A program made the translations under genes and the position numbers. Below, piece by piece: positions 44,169 to 56,200 of a DNA stretch of 64,000 nucleotides. Origin of the DNA: Euryodendron excelsum (lineage: Eukaryota; Streptophyta; Magnoliopsida; Ericales; Pentaphylacaceae); assembly GCA_033060915.1 (NCBI GenBank), contig CM065392.1:14049501-14113500 (forward strand), in the 5' to 3' direction. Under the pieces are notes generated by a model, which was not told where the DNA came from, did no database searches, and was given only the letters and a program-made list of their open reading frames with translations. Position 1 is the first letter of the stretch. Each line of letters opens with the position of its first letter.

Positions 44169-47100
44169 TATCATGCCCAGATTTTTTACACTCGAGGAAT
44201 ACACACACAAGCGAGAAAATACCATACTCTCTTGTTAGAACTCATCCTCCTAGAAGAATGAGTGCGACTAGGTATGAATTGAAAATTGATTTGAATAAAG
44301 AGCTTTTAGAAAATAATTTGGAGTCGCCACCTAACTTGATTAAGGTGAGTTAGGTCACCTAAAAACTAAGAACAATCTGAAGATTACACTTCGGGTTTTT
44401 GAAAATGATTTTGAAAATACTACCTCAAGAGATGGTTTTTAAGAAAACAGGTTGTTTGGCAACTTTTAGAAACATTTAAGCCCTTTTTTGAAAATAAACT
44501 CCATTTTGGTCCTTCAAAAATAGTGATCCTAGGTTCGGCGGTTAGTTACGTGTAGGGAAGACACACTAAGCCATCACCCTAGCCCACCCTTGCGGTACCT
44601 ACATGTCTATTTACCCTAGATTTACTTATGAGAGTCTTCAACTAATAAATGTCCAATCCTATCCACTTTAGAAAAGCATTATTTAAAAAAGACTTGATAC
44701 ATGATATGTAAGTGTAAGAAAAGAGAGTCTGAAAATATATTTGGAAATAGATTTGAAAGGAACTTGATTTAAAAAGAGATTTAAAAAGATGGATTTGATT
44801 TGATTCTGAAAATAGATTTGAGAAAAGAGATTTGAAAAGAATTATGGAATTGGAAATTGGAAAGAAGTTATGGAAATAGAAGCTTAAAAAAGATTGTAAC
44901 CGCACCCATAAGGGTTGCCTACATATCCTTTTTGAGGAATCAGGTCAGTCATAGTTCGGACAAGAGTCTGATAGAAAATAGAAGATTTGATTTGAAAAAG
45001 GAGTTGAATTGGAATTTGGATTTGATTTGAATTTAGAATAAAGGATTGGAAATTGGAATTTGGAATTGAAAAGATTTGACTTTGATTTGGAAAGATAGAA
45101 CTTAGAAGAAAGATTTGGACTTGTTTTGGAAAGATTGAGATTTGGGAATCCTAGACTTAGGAAAGATAGGATTTGGAAAGGACTTGAGATTAAGAAAGAT
45201 TTGACTCGATTTAGAAAAGATTTGAGAAAATATTTGACTCAAATATTGGACTTGGAAGATTAGGAAAGGTTGGATTTAGGAAGGGTTCGAATTTAGAAAG
45301 TCTCATTTTAGAAAAGTGTTATTTTAGGAAAGTTTTGGATTAGAAAAGTGTCATTTAAGGAAAGTTTTGAACTAGGAAAGTTCTGTTTTAGGAAAGTTTT
45401 GAAATAGGAAAGGTTTTGAAATAAGAAAGTTTTCGAAATAGGAAAGATTTTGAAATAAGAAAGGTTTTTTTTTAAGAAAGTTTTGAAATTGGAGAATTTT
45501 GAATTTGGAATGTTTTGAAATAGAGAAGTTTAGAATTTAGGAAGCCTAGGATTTGGAAAGGTCGGGATTAGGAAATATTAAGAAGTTTAGAGTTTAAGGA
45601 AAGATTTAAATATTTAAGTTTGGGAAACTAAAAGTTTACGAAGGATTGAGATTCCTATTTCCTAAAACAAGGGATTAGATTTTGTTTCTAAAGAGGTGAT
45701 TTGATTTTGTTTCCAAAAATGGAGGATATGATCTAGTTTCCTAAACGGGAGATTGGATTTGGCATGGATTTGGAAGGTGAAGTTTTAGAAACCCTAGATT
45801 TGAAAGACTATAGTTTTGACGTAGAAAAGAGGTTTTTGGAAACTTATGATTTTGATGTAAAAGGGAGATATTTTGAAAATCTAGGTTTTAAGGTGTCGCG
45901 CCCAGATTTTTCACACTCGAGGAATACACATACAAGCGGAAAAAATACTGTACTCTCTCATTAGAACTCACCCTCCTAGAAGAATGAGTGCGACTAGGTT
46001 TGAATTGAAAATTGATCTGAATAAAGGGTTTTGTAAAACAATTTGGAGTCATCACCTAACTTGATTAAAGGGAGTTAGGTTACCTAAAAACTAAGCACAA
46101 TCCGAAGACTACACTTAGGGTTTTTGAAAACGATTTTGAAAATATCTCCTCAAGAGAGGGTTTTTAAGAAAATCGGTTGTTTAGCAACCTTTGGAAAACA
46201 TTTAAGCCCTTTTTAGAAAAATAACTCTATTTTGGTCTTTGAAAACAGTGATTCTAGGTTCGAAGGTTGGTTACGTGTGGAGAAGATGCACTAAGCCATC
46301 ACCCTATCCTGCCCTTGCGGTACCTACATGTCTATTTACCCTAGATTCAGTTATGAGAGTCTTCAACTAATAAATGTCCAATCCTATCCACTTTAGAAAA
46401 CGAATTTTAAAAGACATAATGCATGATATGCAATTGCAAGGAAAACAGAGTTAGAAAATAGATTTGGAAATAGATTTAAAAAGAAATTGATTTGATTTTA
46501 GAAAAGAGATTTGAAGAGATAGATTTGATTTTGAAAGAAAGTTTTGGAGATCAAAAATAGAAATTTGGAATTGGAAGTTTGAAATAGAACATAGAATTAG
46601 AAAGTGGAAATAAGTACGGAATTGGATATTTGAAATAGGTTGTGGAAATAGAAGCTTGAAAAATATTGTGACCGCACCTATGAGGGTTGCCTACGTATCC
46701 CTTTAGAGGAATCAAGTCAGTCATAGTTCGGACAAGAGTCCGATAGAAAGTAGAAGGTATGATTGGAAGAAGAAATTGAATTGGAATTTGGATTTGATTT
46801 GAATTTGGAATAGAAGATTGGAATTTGAAATGAAAGAGATTGGACTTTGATTTGGAAAGATAGAGATTTGGGAATCCTAGACTTAGGAAAGATAGGATTT
46901 AGAAAGGACTTGAGATTAAAAAAAAAAGATTTGACTCGAATGTTGGACTTGGGAGATTAGGAAAGATTGGATTTAAGAATGGTTTGAATTAGAAAAGTTC
47001 ATTTTAGGAAAGTTTTGTTTTAGGAAAGTTTCATTTTAGGAAAGATTTGGTTTTAGGAAAGTATTGAAATTGGAAAGCCTCATTTTAGGAAAGGTTTTGA

Positions 47101-50100
47101 ATTAGGAAAGTTTTTGAAATAGGAAAGGCTTCGTTTTAAGAAAGTATTGGAATTGGAAAGTTTTGAATTTGGAACGTTTTGAAATAGGGAAGTTTAGAAA
47201 GTTGGAAAGTTTAGAATTTAGAAAGTGTTTGAGTTTAGAAAGATTTGAAAAGTTAGATTTGGAAGTGTGTGGAGTTAGGAAAGTTTTAGACTAGGAAGGA
47301 TTTGGAAGTTTAAAATTTAAGGAAAGATTTAAATGTTTAAGTTTTGGGAAACCTTAGGTTTAGGAAAGTATGAGATTATGAAGGAGTGAATTAGGAAAGA
47401 TTTGGAGTTAGAAAGATTGAAATTCCTATTTCCTAAAACAAATGATTGGATTTTGTTTTTAAAAGATGTGTTTGATTTTGTTTCAAAAAATGGAGGATGG
47501 GATCTAGTTTCCTAAATGGGGAGATTGGATTTGGTTTCCTAAAGAGAAGATTGGATTTGACATGGATTTGGAAAGGGAAGTTTTAGAATTCCTAGATTTG
47601 GAAAACTATAGTTTTGATGTAGAAAATAGGTTTTGGAAACTTATATAATTTTGATGTAAAAAATAAGAGATTTTGGAAACCTAGGTTTTGAGGCAAAATT
47701 GAAAACCATGTTTTTGGGAAGAAAAATTAGGGTTTCCTATTTGTTGGCTCTGAAGTTTAACTTGGGCACCAAGAAAAGGGATTTTTTGGAAGGTGAGTTT
47801 TTAGAAAGGGAGATTTTTGGAAAAGAAATCCTAAAGAGGAGTTTTTAGAAAGAAGACTTTTGAAGTAACTTTTAAGAAAGAGTTTTTAGGAAAGAGATTT
47901 AGGGAGAGAGTTTTCTAAGAAGGAAACCTAGGGAGTGTATTTAGGAAATGAATTTTGAAGAAAGCTTTTTGGAAAGGAGTTAAAAAAGAAGTTTTGAGAA
48001 ATAGATTTGTGGAGGGAGTTTTTGAAAATAATTTTGGAAGGGAATTAGGAAGAGTTTTTAAAAAATATATTGAAAAAGAGGTTTCTAGAAAAAGAGAGTT
48101 ATTAGAAAGTATGTTTGAAAAGAGATTTCTAGAGGGAGAGATTTGAAAAGAGAATTTTTAAAAAGTATATAAAACATCTCACTTTCCTAAAGCGATTCTA
48201 ACCATAAGAAGATTAGAACCACTTTAAGATAGTGGTTTTGAAACCAACAAGGATTTTGAAAATATGGACCACATTGGTCACTTTAAATGTAACACTTTCC
48301 TAAAGCAACCCTAGCCATGGAAAGGCTAGAATCACCTTAGGATTGTGACTTTGAAAACAAGTTTTGAAAAAGAAGATTTTGATGCAAGTTTTGAAAACAG
48401 TTTTGATGCAAGCTTTTGAAAAAGAATTTTAGAAGAATGCAAGATCATGATATGCACAATGCAAATTGGGGTAATGGACTTGAAAAAGGGTGACAAAATT
48501 TGTCGGAAGGGTTGACCGGGCCATTAGGTGCAAAATGGTCAACTGGATCAGAAAACTATCGGGATGGACTCAGAATGTTCTGGACGAAGACTCAAGATTT
48601 GGAAACATCATTTAGAATGTTCCCAAAGGTTACTGGTTTAATACCCATAGCCGGTGTGGTCAAAAAAGGCGACCGGCCCACTAGGGGCAAAACGGTCATT
48701 TCGCACCAGGTCTGCCGAAACTGACTTGGAATGATCCGGAAAGATAATAAAAGGTTGAGACTACTATAAAAAGCATTCTCAGGAGATTACTGGTTTGATA
48801 CACAGAGTCGGTGTGGTCCCCGAGGCGTTCGGATGCCTAGGAGCAAAATGGTTATCTTGATCAGAAAGTCTCAAAATTGGCCCGAAACTGACCAGAATGC
48901 ACCTAATCATGCCGGATTGTTTCTAAGACAATCTTCGAAGGGTGGCCGTACCATTCTGAGGACTTGGATATTTTCTCGAGAAATGTGCTGGAAATGGCCC
49001 TAGGGGCAGTTTGGTCTTTTTTCACCGAAGTGGGTTAGCAGGCACCGGTGTTGACCTGGGTTTTGAGTGTTTCTGCCACTCTAACGGCGGTCCTGTGATA
49101 CAGGGGTTTGTTGGCAATTCCCTATATCGACCTGTTTGCGAGTATTTCAGTTACTCTGACTGTTGCGATGTTTGCGAGTACTTCCGCTACTCTGACAGTT
49201 CGCGATCATTCCTAAGACTGCCTGATCTCGGGAAGCTGCTAAAGGGACTTAGTGCCTGAGAAATTGACTCTCTGGAAAGGCGTGCCAAAATGAACATTTC
49301 TGTATTGGCAGGCTAGTAGGCACCAAAGGTAGACCGTTCTACCATCTAGGGGACTTGGTGTCTCGTCCCGGTCGATAGGTTTGAAGGGACTTACCGTTCC
49401 AAAAAGTTTACTTGGAAACGTGCTAGACAGGATAGACTTATCGTCTCGAGGAATCAACTTTCTTGAGGGAGGGATTGGAATTGGAATATGAAAGGGCACT
49501 TACCATCTTCGAGAAGACGTGCCTGTTGGAAATGGACAGAGCAATTCCCCCAAGGGCATTTTGGTCATTTTGCCTCTATTTGGGCCCGACGAACCCGTGA
49601 AGCACTAGATAGACGAGATTAGACTTGGAAAGTTGATTTGACTCAAAATATGTCCACATTGACTTGAATACAAGTCTGGACGAACTGTAAACTGCTGAGT
49701 GGTTAAAAATGGGGTGCTTACATAAGGCAAGATTGAAAATTATGTTTTTGAGAAAGGAAATTCGGGTTTCCTAATGGTGAGTTCTAGGGTTTGACTTGGG
49801 CTCTAAGAAAAGAGATTTTTGAAAAGCGAGCTTTTAGAAAGGGAGATTTTTGAAAAGAAATCCTAGAGAGGAGTTTTTAGAAAGTGAATTTGGAAAGAGA
49901 GTTTTTAGAAAGGGATTTTTGGAAGGAGATTATTGGAAAGAGTTTTTAGGAAAGAGATTTAGGAAGCATTTTTAGAATGTGAATTTTGAGGAGACTGTTT
50001 TGGAAAGGAGTTTAAAAAGAAGTTTTGAAAAATAGATTTTTGGAGGGAGTTTTTAGAAGGCAATTTTGAAAAGAAATTTTGAAAAGGAGATTGGCGAGAG

Positions 50101-50555
50101 TTTTTAGAAAGTATGTTGGAAAAGAGGTTTTTAGAAAGGGAGATTTGAAAAGGGAGTTTTTAGAAAGTTTATAAAAATATCTCACTTTCCTAAGGTGATT
50201 CTAACCATAAGAAGGCTAGAATCGCTTTAGGATAGTGGTTTTGAAAACAACAATGATTTTAAAAATATGGACCATATAGATCACTTTAAATGTAACACTT
50301 TCCTAAAGCAACCCTAGCCATGGAAAGGCTAGAATCACCTTAGGATTCTGATTTTGAAAACAAGTTTTGGGAAAGAAGGTTTTGATGCAAGTTTTTGAAA
50401 ACGAGTTTGAAAACGAATTTTTGAAGAATGCAAGATCATGATATGCACAATGCAAGTTGAGGTCATGAACATACACGGTTAAGGCTTGACCACATAATCA
50501 AGGGGCCGAACCCACGTGGTCTCCGGTTAGACTAAAAGAAAGCTCCCGACACGGT
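44169..50555 (-). mobile_element. LTR-E, giant LTR split by LTR-F and cut by N2
   Basis: It begins tatcatgcccagatttttta (TGTCGCGCCC-like) at 44169 and runs to 45893, is split by LTR-F, resumes at 49728 and runs to 50555, where LTR-G begins in the middle of gacacggt. Only its U5 and R-proximal part are in the window (about 2.55 kb). The left target flank is ctctc (44164-44168). Its U3 end should be found past N2. The conserved block lies at 44916-44975. Confidence 0.75.
45894..49722 (-). mobile_element. LTR-F, giant solo LTR nested in LTR-E, promoter deleted
   Basis: It starts tgtcgcgcccagatttttca and ends aaaatggggtgcttaca on the plus strand, flanked by perfect TAAGG repeats (45889-45893 and 49723-49727). 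LTR-E reads through on both sides (aatctaggttttaagg and gcaagattgaaaattatg). Against LTR-J about 0.84 kb is missing near 48470, between gcaaattggggt and acttgaaaaagg. That gap removes the TATA box, the palindromes and the start of R, so this LTR cannot drive transcription in the usual way. Confidence 0.85.
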
Positions 50556-53500
50556 TGTCACACCCAGATTTTTTACACTCGAGGAATACATAAACAAGTG
50601 GGAAAAATACTGTACTCTCTCGTTAGAACTCACCCTCCTAGAAGAATGAGTGCAACTAGGTTTGAATTGAAAATTGGTTTGAATAAAGGGCTTTTAAAAA
50701 ATATTTGGAGTCGCTACCTAACTTGATTAAGGTGAGTTAGCTCACCTAAAAACTAAGCACAATCCGAAGACTACATTTAGGGTTTTTGAAAATACTACCT
50801 CAACAGAGGGGTTTTAAGAAAACAGGTTGTTTGGCAACCTTTAGAAAATATTTAAGCCCTTTTTGAAAATAAACTCCATTTTGGTCTTTGAAAACAATGG
50901 TCCTAGGTTCGGAGGTTGGTTACGTGTAGGGAAGATGCACTAAGCCATCACCCTACCCCGCCCTTGCGGTAGCTACATGTCTATTTACCCTAAATTCACC
51001 TATGAGAGTCTCCAACTAACAAATGTTCAATCATATCCACTTTAAAAAAAAAGAAGTTTAAAAACAATCATAATGCATGATATGTAAATGCAATAGAAAA
51101 AGAGAGCTAGAAAATAGATTTGAAAAGAAATTGATTTGATTTAAAAGATATTCGAAAAAAATAGATTTGGAATTGAAATTGAAAAGAGATTTGAAAAGAG
51201 TTATGGAATTGGAAACTTGAAAAATATTGTGAAAATAGAAGCTTGAAAAAGGTTGTAACCGCACCCATGAGGGCTGCCTACGTATCTTTGTGGAGGAATC
51301 AGGTCAGTCGTAGTTCGGACAAGAGTCCGATAGAAAATAGAAGGTTGGATTAGGAGAAAGAGATTTTGATTGGAAAAAAGATTTGATTTGAACTTAGAAT
51401 AGGAGATTGGAATTTGGAGTTTAGAATTTTGGAACTAAAAAGATTGGATTTTGATTTGAAACGATAGAACTTGGAAGAAAGATTTAGACTTGTTTCGGAA
51501 AGATAGAGGTTTAGGAAACCTAGACTTAAGAAAGAGAGGATTTAGGAAAGATTCGAATTAGGGAAGTTTCGTTTTAGGAAAGTGTCACTTTAGGAAGGTT
51601 CCGTTTTAAGAAAGTTTTGGTTTAGGGAAGTTTCGAAGTAGGAAGGTGTCATTTTTGGAAAGTTTCGTTTTAGAAAAGTTTTCAAATTAGGAAACGTTCG
51701 AATTAGGAAAGCTTTCATTTTAGGATGTTTTGAAATTAGGAAGTTTTGAATTTGGAAAGATTTGAGATTTAGCAAGTTTAGAATTTTAGAAAGATTTAAA
51801 TTTAAGAAAGTTTAGAGTTTTGGAAAGATTTGAACTTAAGAAAGATTTGAAGATTTAGTTTTGGAAAATTAAGATTTGGAAAGAGATGAAATTAAGAGGG
51901 TTGAATTAGGAAAGATGTGGAAGTTGAGTTTTAAAATTTATGAAAGATTTTTATATTCAAGTTTTGCAAACTTAAGATTTAGGAAAGTAGAAGATTAGGA
52001 AGGATTTGAATTAGGAAAGCTTTAGACTAGGAAGGGTTAAGATTCCTATTTCCTAAAATAAGGGATTGGATTTTGTTTCTAAAAGAGAAGGTTTGATTTT
52101 GTTTACAAAAATGGAAGATAGGATCTACTTTCCTAAACGGGAAGATTGGATTTTGTTTCCTAAAGGGAAGATGGGATTTGGTTTCCTAAAGAGAAGATTG
52201 GATTTGGCATGAATTTGGAAAGGGAAGTTCTAGAAACCCTAGATTTGGAAGAACTATAGTTTTGATGTAGAAAAGAGGTTTTAGAAATGTATATAATTTT
52301 GATGTAGAAAACAAGAGGTTTTGGAAACCTAGGTTTTGAGGCCAAAATAAGGGATTGGAAATCATGTTTTTGGGAAGGAAAATTATGATTTCCTAATTGT
52401 TGGCTCTAGGGTTGACTTGGACACCAAGGAAAGAGTTTTTGGAAAGTGGGTTTTTAGAAAGAGAGATTTTTGAAAGGAAATCCTAGAGAGGAGTTTCTAG
52501 AAAGTGAATTTTGAAAAGAGAGTTTTTGGAAAGACATCCTAGTGAGGAGTTTTTAGAAAGAGATTTTTGGGAAGAGTTGTTTAGGAAGGAAACGTAAGGA
52601 GCGTCTTTGGACAGTAAACTTTGAAGAAAGTGTTTTTGGAAAGGAGCTTTTAGGAAAGATGTTTTTGGAAAGAGATTGTTGGAAAGGAGTTTTTGAAAAC
52701 CAATTTTGGAAAGGAGATTGGAGAGAGTTTTCTAAGAAAGAAACCTAGGGAGTGTTTTCAAAAAAGGAATTTTGAAGAGGGTATTTTGGAAAGGAGTTGA
52801 AAAGGAAGTTTTGAAAGTAGATTTTTGGAGGGAGTTTTTGAAAAACAATTTTGGAAAGGAATTTGAAAAAGGAGATTGGAGAGCGTTTTTAGAAAATATG
52901 TTGAAAAAGAGGTTTTTAGAATGAGAGATTTGAAAAGAGAGTTTTTTTAGGAAAGTATGAAAATGTCTCACTTTCCTAAAGCGATTCTAACCATAAGAAG
53001 GCTAAAACAACTTTAAGAAAATGGTTTTTAAAACAACAAGGATTTGAAAATATGGACCATATTGGCCACTTTAAATGTAATACTTTTCTAAAGCAACCCT
53101 AGCCATGGAAAGGCTAGAATCACCCTAGGATTGTGATTTTGAAAATAAGTTTTGAAAAAGAGGATTTTGATGCAAGTTTGAAAACGATGTTAATGCAAAC
53201 AAGTTTGAAAACGAATTTTGGAAGAATGAAAAATCATGATATGCACAATGTAAAGAGGGTCGTGAACATACAAGGTTAAAGGCCTCACGACATAATCAAG
53301 AGAGGCCAAACCCACGTAGTCTCCAGTTCGATTAAAAGAAAGCCCCCGACACGATGACTCTCCAATAGCCTAATCCTACACATTGACCGGGAACTCCCTT
53401 GTTTCAAGCATGCAAGAAGGGGGGGGGGGAAGAAGACGGGAGATTAAAATAGAAGAAAACCCAAGTGGGTTCGGAGGGAGAAGAGAGAGGTGGAAGTGCA

Positions 53501-55274
53501 GAAACGTAAAAAGAAGCCTACCTTGTGTCTTCTTTATTTTGCTTAGCTTTGCGCGCTTTGCTTCGCTTATCTTGCTTCGGTCTTCACTTCAATCTTCAAG
53601 AGTTTGACTTTAATCTTCAAAGCTTCAGTTTACAGCACTACTAGTGGCACCAGCAACTTAGGAAAGTTCATTAAGTCGGCAAGTAACGTATGTTGAGAAG
53701 ATTTGGGCGCCTGTACTAGTGACTACCATACAATTTTAGCCTGACTTCATTAGGAGTGACTTCGGAAAGCCCAGGAAGGATTTAAGGGACCGGGAATGGC
53801 CGAAAAAGAGCAGGAACCCTTAAAATAGTGTCCTGGAGGTAGTATACTTGAAAAAGAATGACAAGATTTGTCGAAAGGGTTGACCGAGCCTTTAGGGGCA
53901 AAACGGTCAATTGGATCGAAAAGCTGTTAGGACAGACTCAGAATGTCTCGGAAGAAGACTTGAGATTTGGAGACATTATTTAGAAGATTCCCAAAGGTTA
54001 CCGGCTTGATAACCAGAGTCGGTGTGGTCGAAAAAGGCAACCGGCCCACCAAGGGCAAAATGATCATTTTGCACTGGGTTTACCGAAACTGACTCGGAAT
54101 GATCCGGAAAGATAAAGGAAGGTCGGGAATACTATAAGAAGCATTCTCGGGAGATTACCGATTTGATATCCAGAGCCGGTGTGGTTAGAAAAAGGCGACC
54201 GGCCCACCAAGGGTAATATGGTCATTTTGCACCGGGTTAGCCGAAACTGACTCAGAATGATCCGAAAAGATAAAAGATGGTTGAGAACACTATAAGAAAC
54301 ATTCTTGGGAGGCTACCGGTTAGATACCCAGAGCCGGTGTGGTCCTCGGGGTGTTCAGATGCCTAGGGGCAAAATGGTCATCTTGACCGAAAAGTCTCGG
54401 AATCGACCTGAAACTGACTAGAAGGCACCTAATCATGCCGAATTGCTTTTAAGACAATCTTGGAATTGTGGACTTACCATTTTGAGGACTCAGGTGTGTT
54501 CTCAAGAAACGTGCCGAAAAATGGCCCTAGGGGTAGTTTGGTCATTTTTCACCGAAGTGGACTAGCAGGCACTGGTGTTGACTTGGGTTTTGAGTGTTTT
54601 CGCCACTCTGACAGCGGTCTCATGATACAAGGGTTTGTTGGCAATTCCCTATATCGACCTGTTTGTGAGTATTTCTGCTACTTTAACGATTGCAATGTTT
54701 ACAAGTATTTTCATTACTCTAACAGTTCGCGATCATTCCCAAGACTGCCTGATCTTGGGAAGCTGCTAAAGGGACTTAGCGCTTGAGAAGTCAACTTTCT
54801 TGGAAGGTGTGCCTAAAACAAACATTTCTGCATTGGTGGGCTAGCAAGCGCCAAAGGTGGACCGTTCTACCATCTAGGGGACTTGGGGTCTCGTCCCGGT
54901 CGACAGGTTTAAAGGGGACTTACCATCTTCGGAAAGACATGCCTATTGGAATTGAAAGGGGTCTTATCATCTTTGGAAAGACGCGCCTGATTTGGAATTT
55001 GAAAAGGGGACTTATCGTCTTCGGAAAGACATGCCTGATTTAGAATTTGGAAAGGGAACTTACAGTCTCCGGAAAGACATGCCTGATTTGGAATTGGACC
55101 GAACTATGCCCCTAAGGGCATTTTGGTCATTTTGCCGCTATTTGGGCCTGGCGCGCTCGCGAAGTGATGGATAGACGAGATTAGGACTAGAATTCTAGAA
55201 TATGTCCATATTGACTTGAAATCAAGTCCAAACAGACTGTAGACTGCCGAGCGGTCAAAAATGGGGTGCCTACA
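50556..55274 (-). mobile_element. LTR-G, 3' LTR of N2, TATA region deleted
   Basis: It starts tgtcacacccagatttttta and ends aaaatggggtgcctaca at 55274. The sequence to its right, on the minus strand, ends in gacataaaaagaggggcagt, a polypurine tract, so it is the 3' LTR of an element lying to the right. The left flank acggt (50551-50555) is the first half of the expected target duplication. Near 53632, about 0.27 kb present in LTR-J is missing, including the TATA box. It keeps the conserved block (51272-51335) and an A/G-rich array (51530-52040). Near its U3 end (54920-55090) there are four close copies of a unit with ttcggaaagacatgcctgat. Confidence 0.8.
54920..55095. repeat. Short tandem repeat in LTR-G U3, about 52-base period
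   Basis: The unit gggacttaccatcttcggaa, then agacatgcctgatttggaat is present about four times with small differences. LTR-J and LTR-F have one or two units at this place (about 37640-37680 and 49495-49530), so it expanded in this copy. Confidence 0.7.
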
Positions 55275-56200
55275 ACTGCCCCTCTTTTTATGTCTTTGCT
55301 TGTCAAAGATAAAAAACGATAGAGTAAGAGTCCCATGTTGACCGCGAGGTAGTCGGAGGGACGGACTTTGAAAATGTTTTTACAACGAGGGTTCGAAAAT
55401 GGATATTGGGCCCAAAAGGCCTTCGAAGACAAGTTTTGGCCAGAAAAAGGGCAAAGCTGCCCAGAATTTGGAAATTGGTGCAACTAGGAGTGGTACCTTT
55501 GGAAAATCTAGCTTGGCGCCACTAGCAGCGGTGCCAAGCTTAGGATCAAAACTAGCAAACCGCTAGTTCGACACTGCTGTGGGATTTGAAGAGTTTGGGA
55601 GAATCTTAAACCTGATTGGAAAAGAAATTTTCTTAAAGAACTAAATCAGAAAAGCTTAGAGATGGATTGAAAAAATTGAGATTTGGTTTTGAAATTGATT
55701 TTTGACGTTGATTTTCGTAGTAGATTTGGGAAGGAAAACATTTAGCAACCTTAGAATTTGATTTTAAGAAGTGATTTTGAAATTGAACTTTTGGAAAAGA
55801 GAATTAGAAAACCTTTTGAAAATCAATTTTGGAAAGGAACTTTTAGAAGAAAGATTTTTTGAAAACTTTTGGAGGAAAATAATAGGAAACCCCTGAGAAA
55901 CTGATTTTGAAAAAGAAACTTTTGAAGGGAAAAAGTTAAGAAACTTTTCAGGAATTGTTTTTGGAAAAATAACTTTTTAAGAAACCTTTGAGAGTTGATT
56001 TTAGAAAAGAACCTTTGAATGAAAAGTTTAAGAAACCCTTTAAGTTGGTTCGAGTATAATTTATATGAAAGTTGTGTCCATTTTCATTTATATTTTTATC
56101 TTTGGTTATTATCATTATTAATTTTTCTTTCTTTTATTTATTATCTTTTGAACTGCATATATCATGTATTAATACCTCTTACCTTGACTCACCTTTCACG
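55275..56200 (-). other. 3' end of the N2 internal region with polypurine tract
   Basis: The stretch next to LTR-G (to about 55300) contains the polypurine tract on the minus strand. A palindrome of the promoter type, ggcgccactagcagcggtgcc, lies at about 55524-55545. Then come A/G-rich degenerate repeats to about 56040. No gene is seen. The arrangement mirrors 23700-23969 beside LTR-D. Confidence 0.65.

Noticed and set aside
52160..52971. Minus-strand frames rich in Phe, Ser and Lys in LTR-G, with similar ones at 30002, 34060, 44642, 51058 and 63564
   Set aside because: They arise from A/G-rich degenerate arrays in the LTRs and recur in every copy with different lengths.
54783..55174. Repeated frame RLRKDMPDLEFGKGTY
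   Set aside because: Encoded by the 52-base tandem repeat in LTR-G; a by-product of the repeat.
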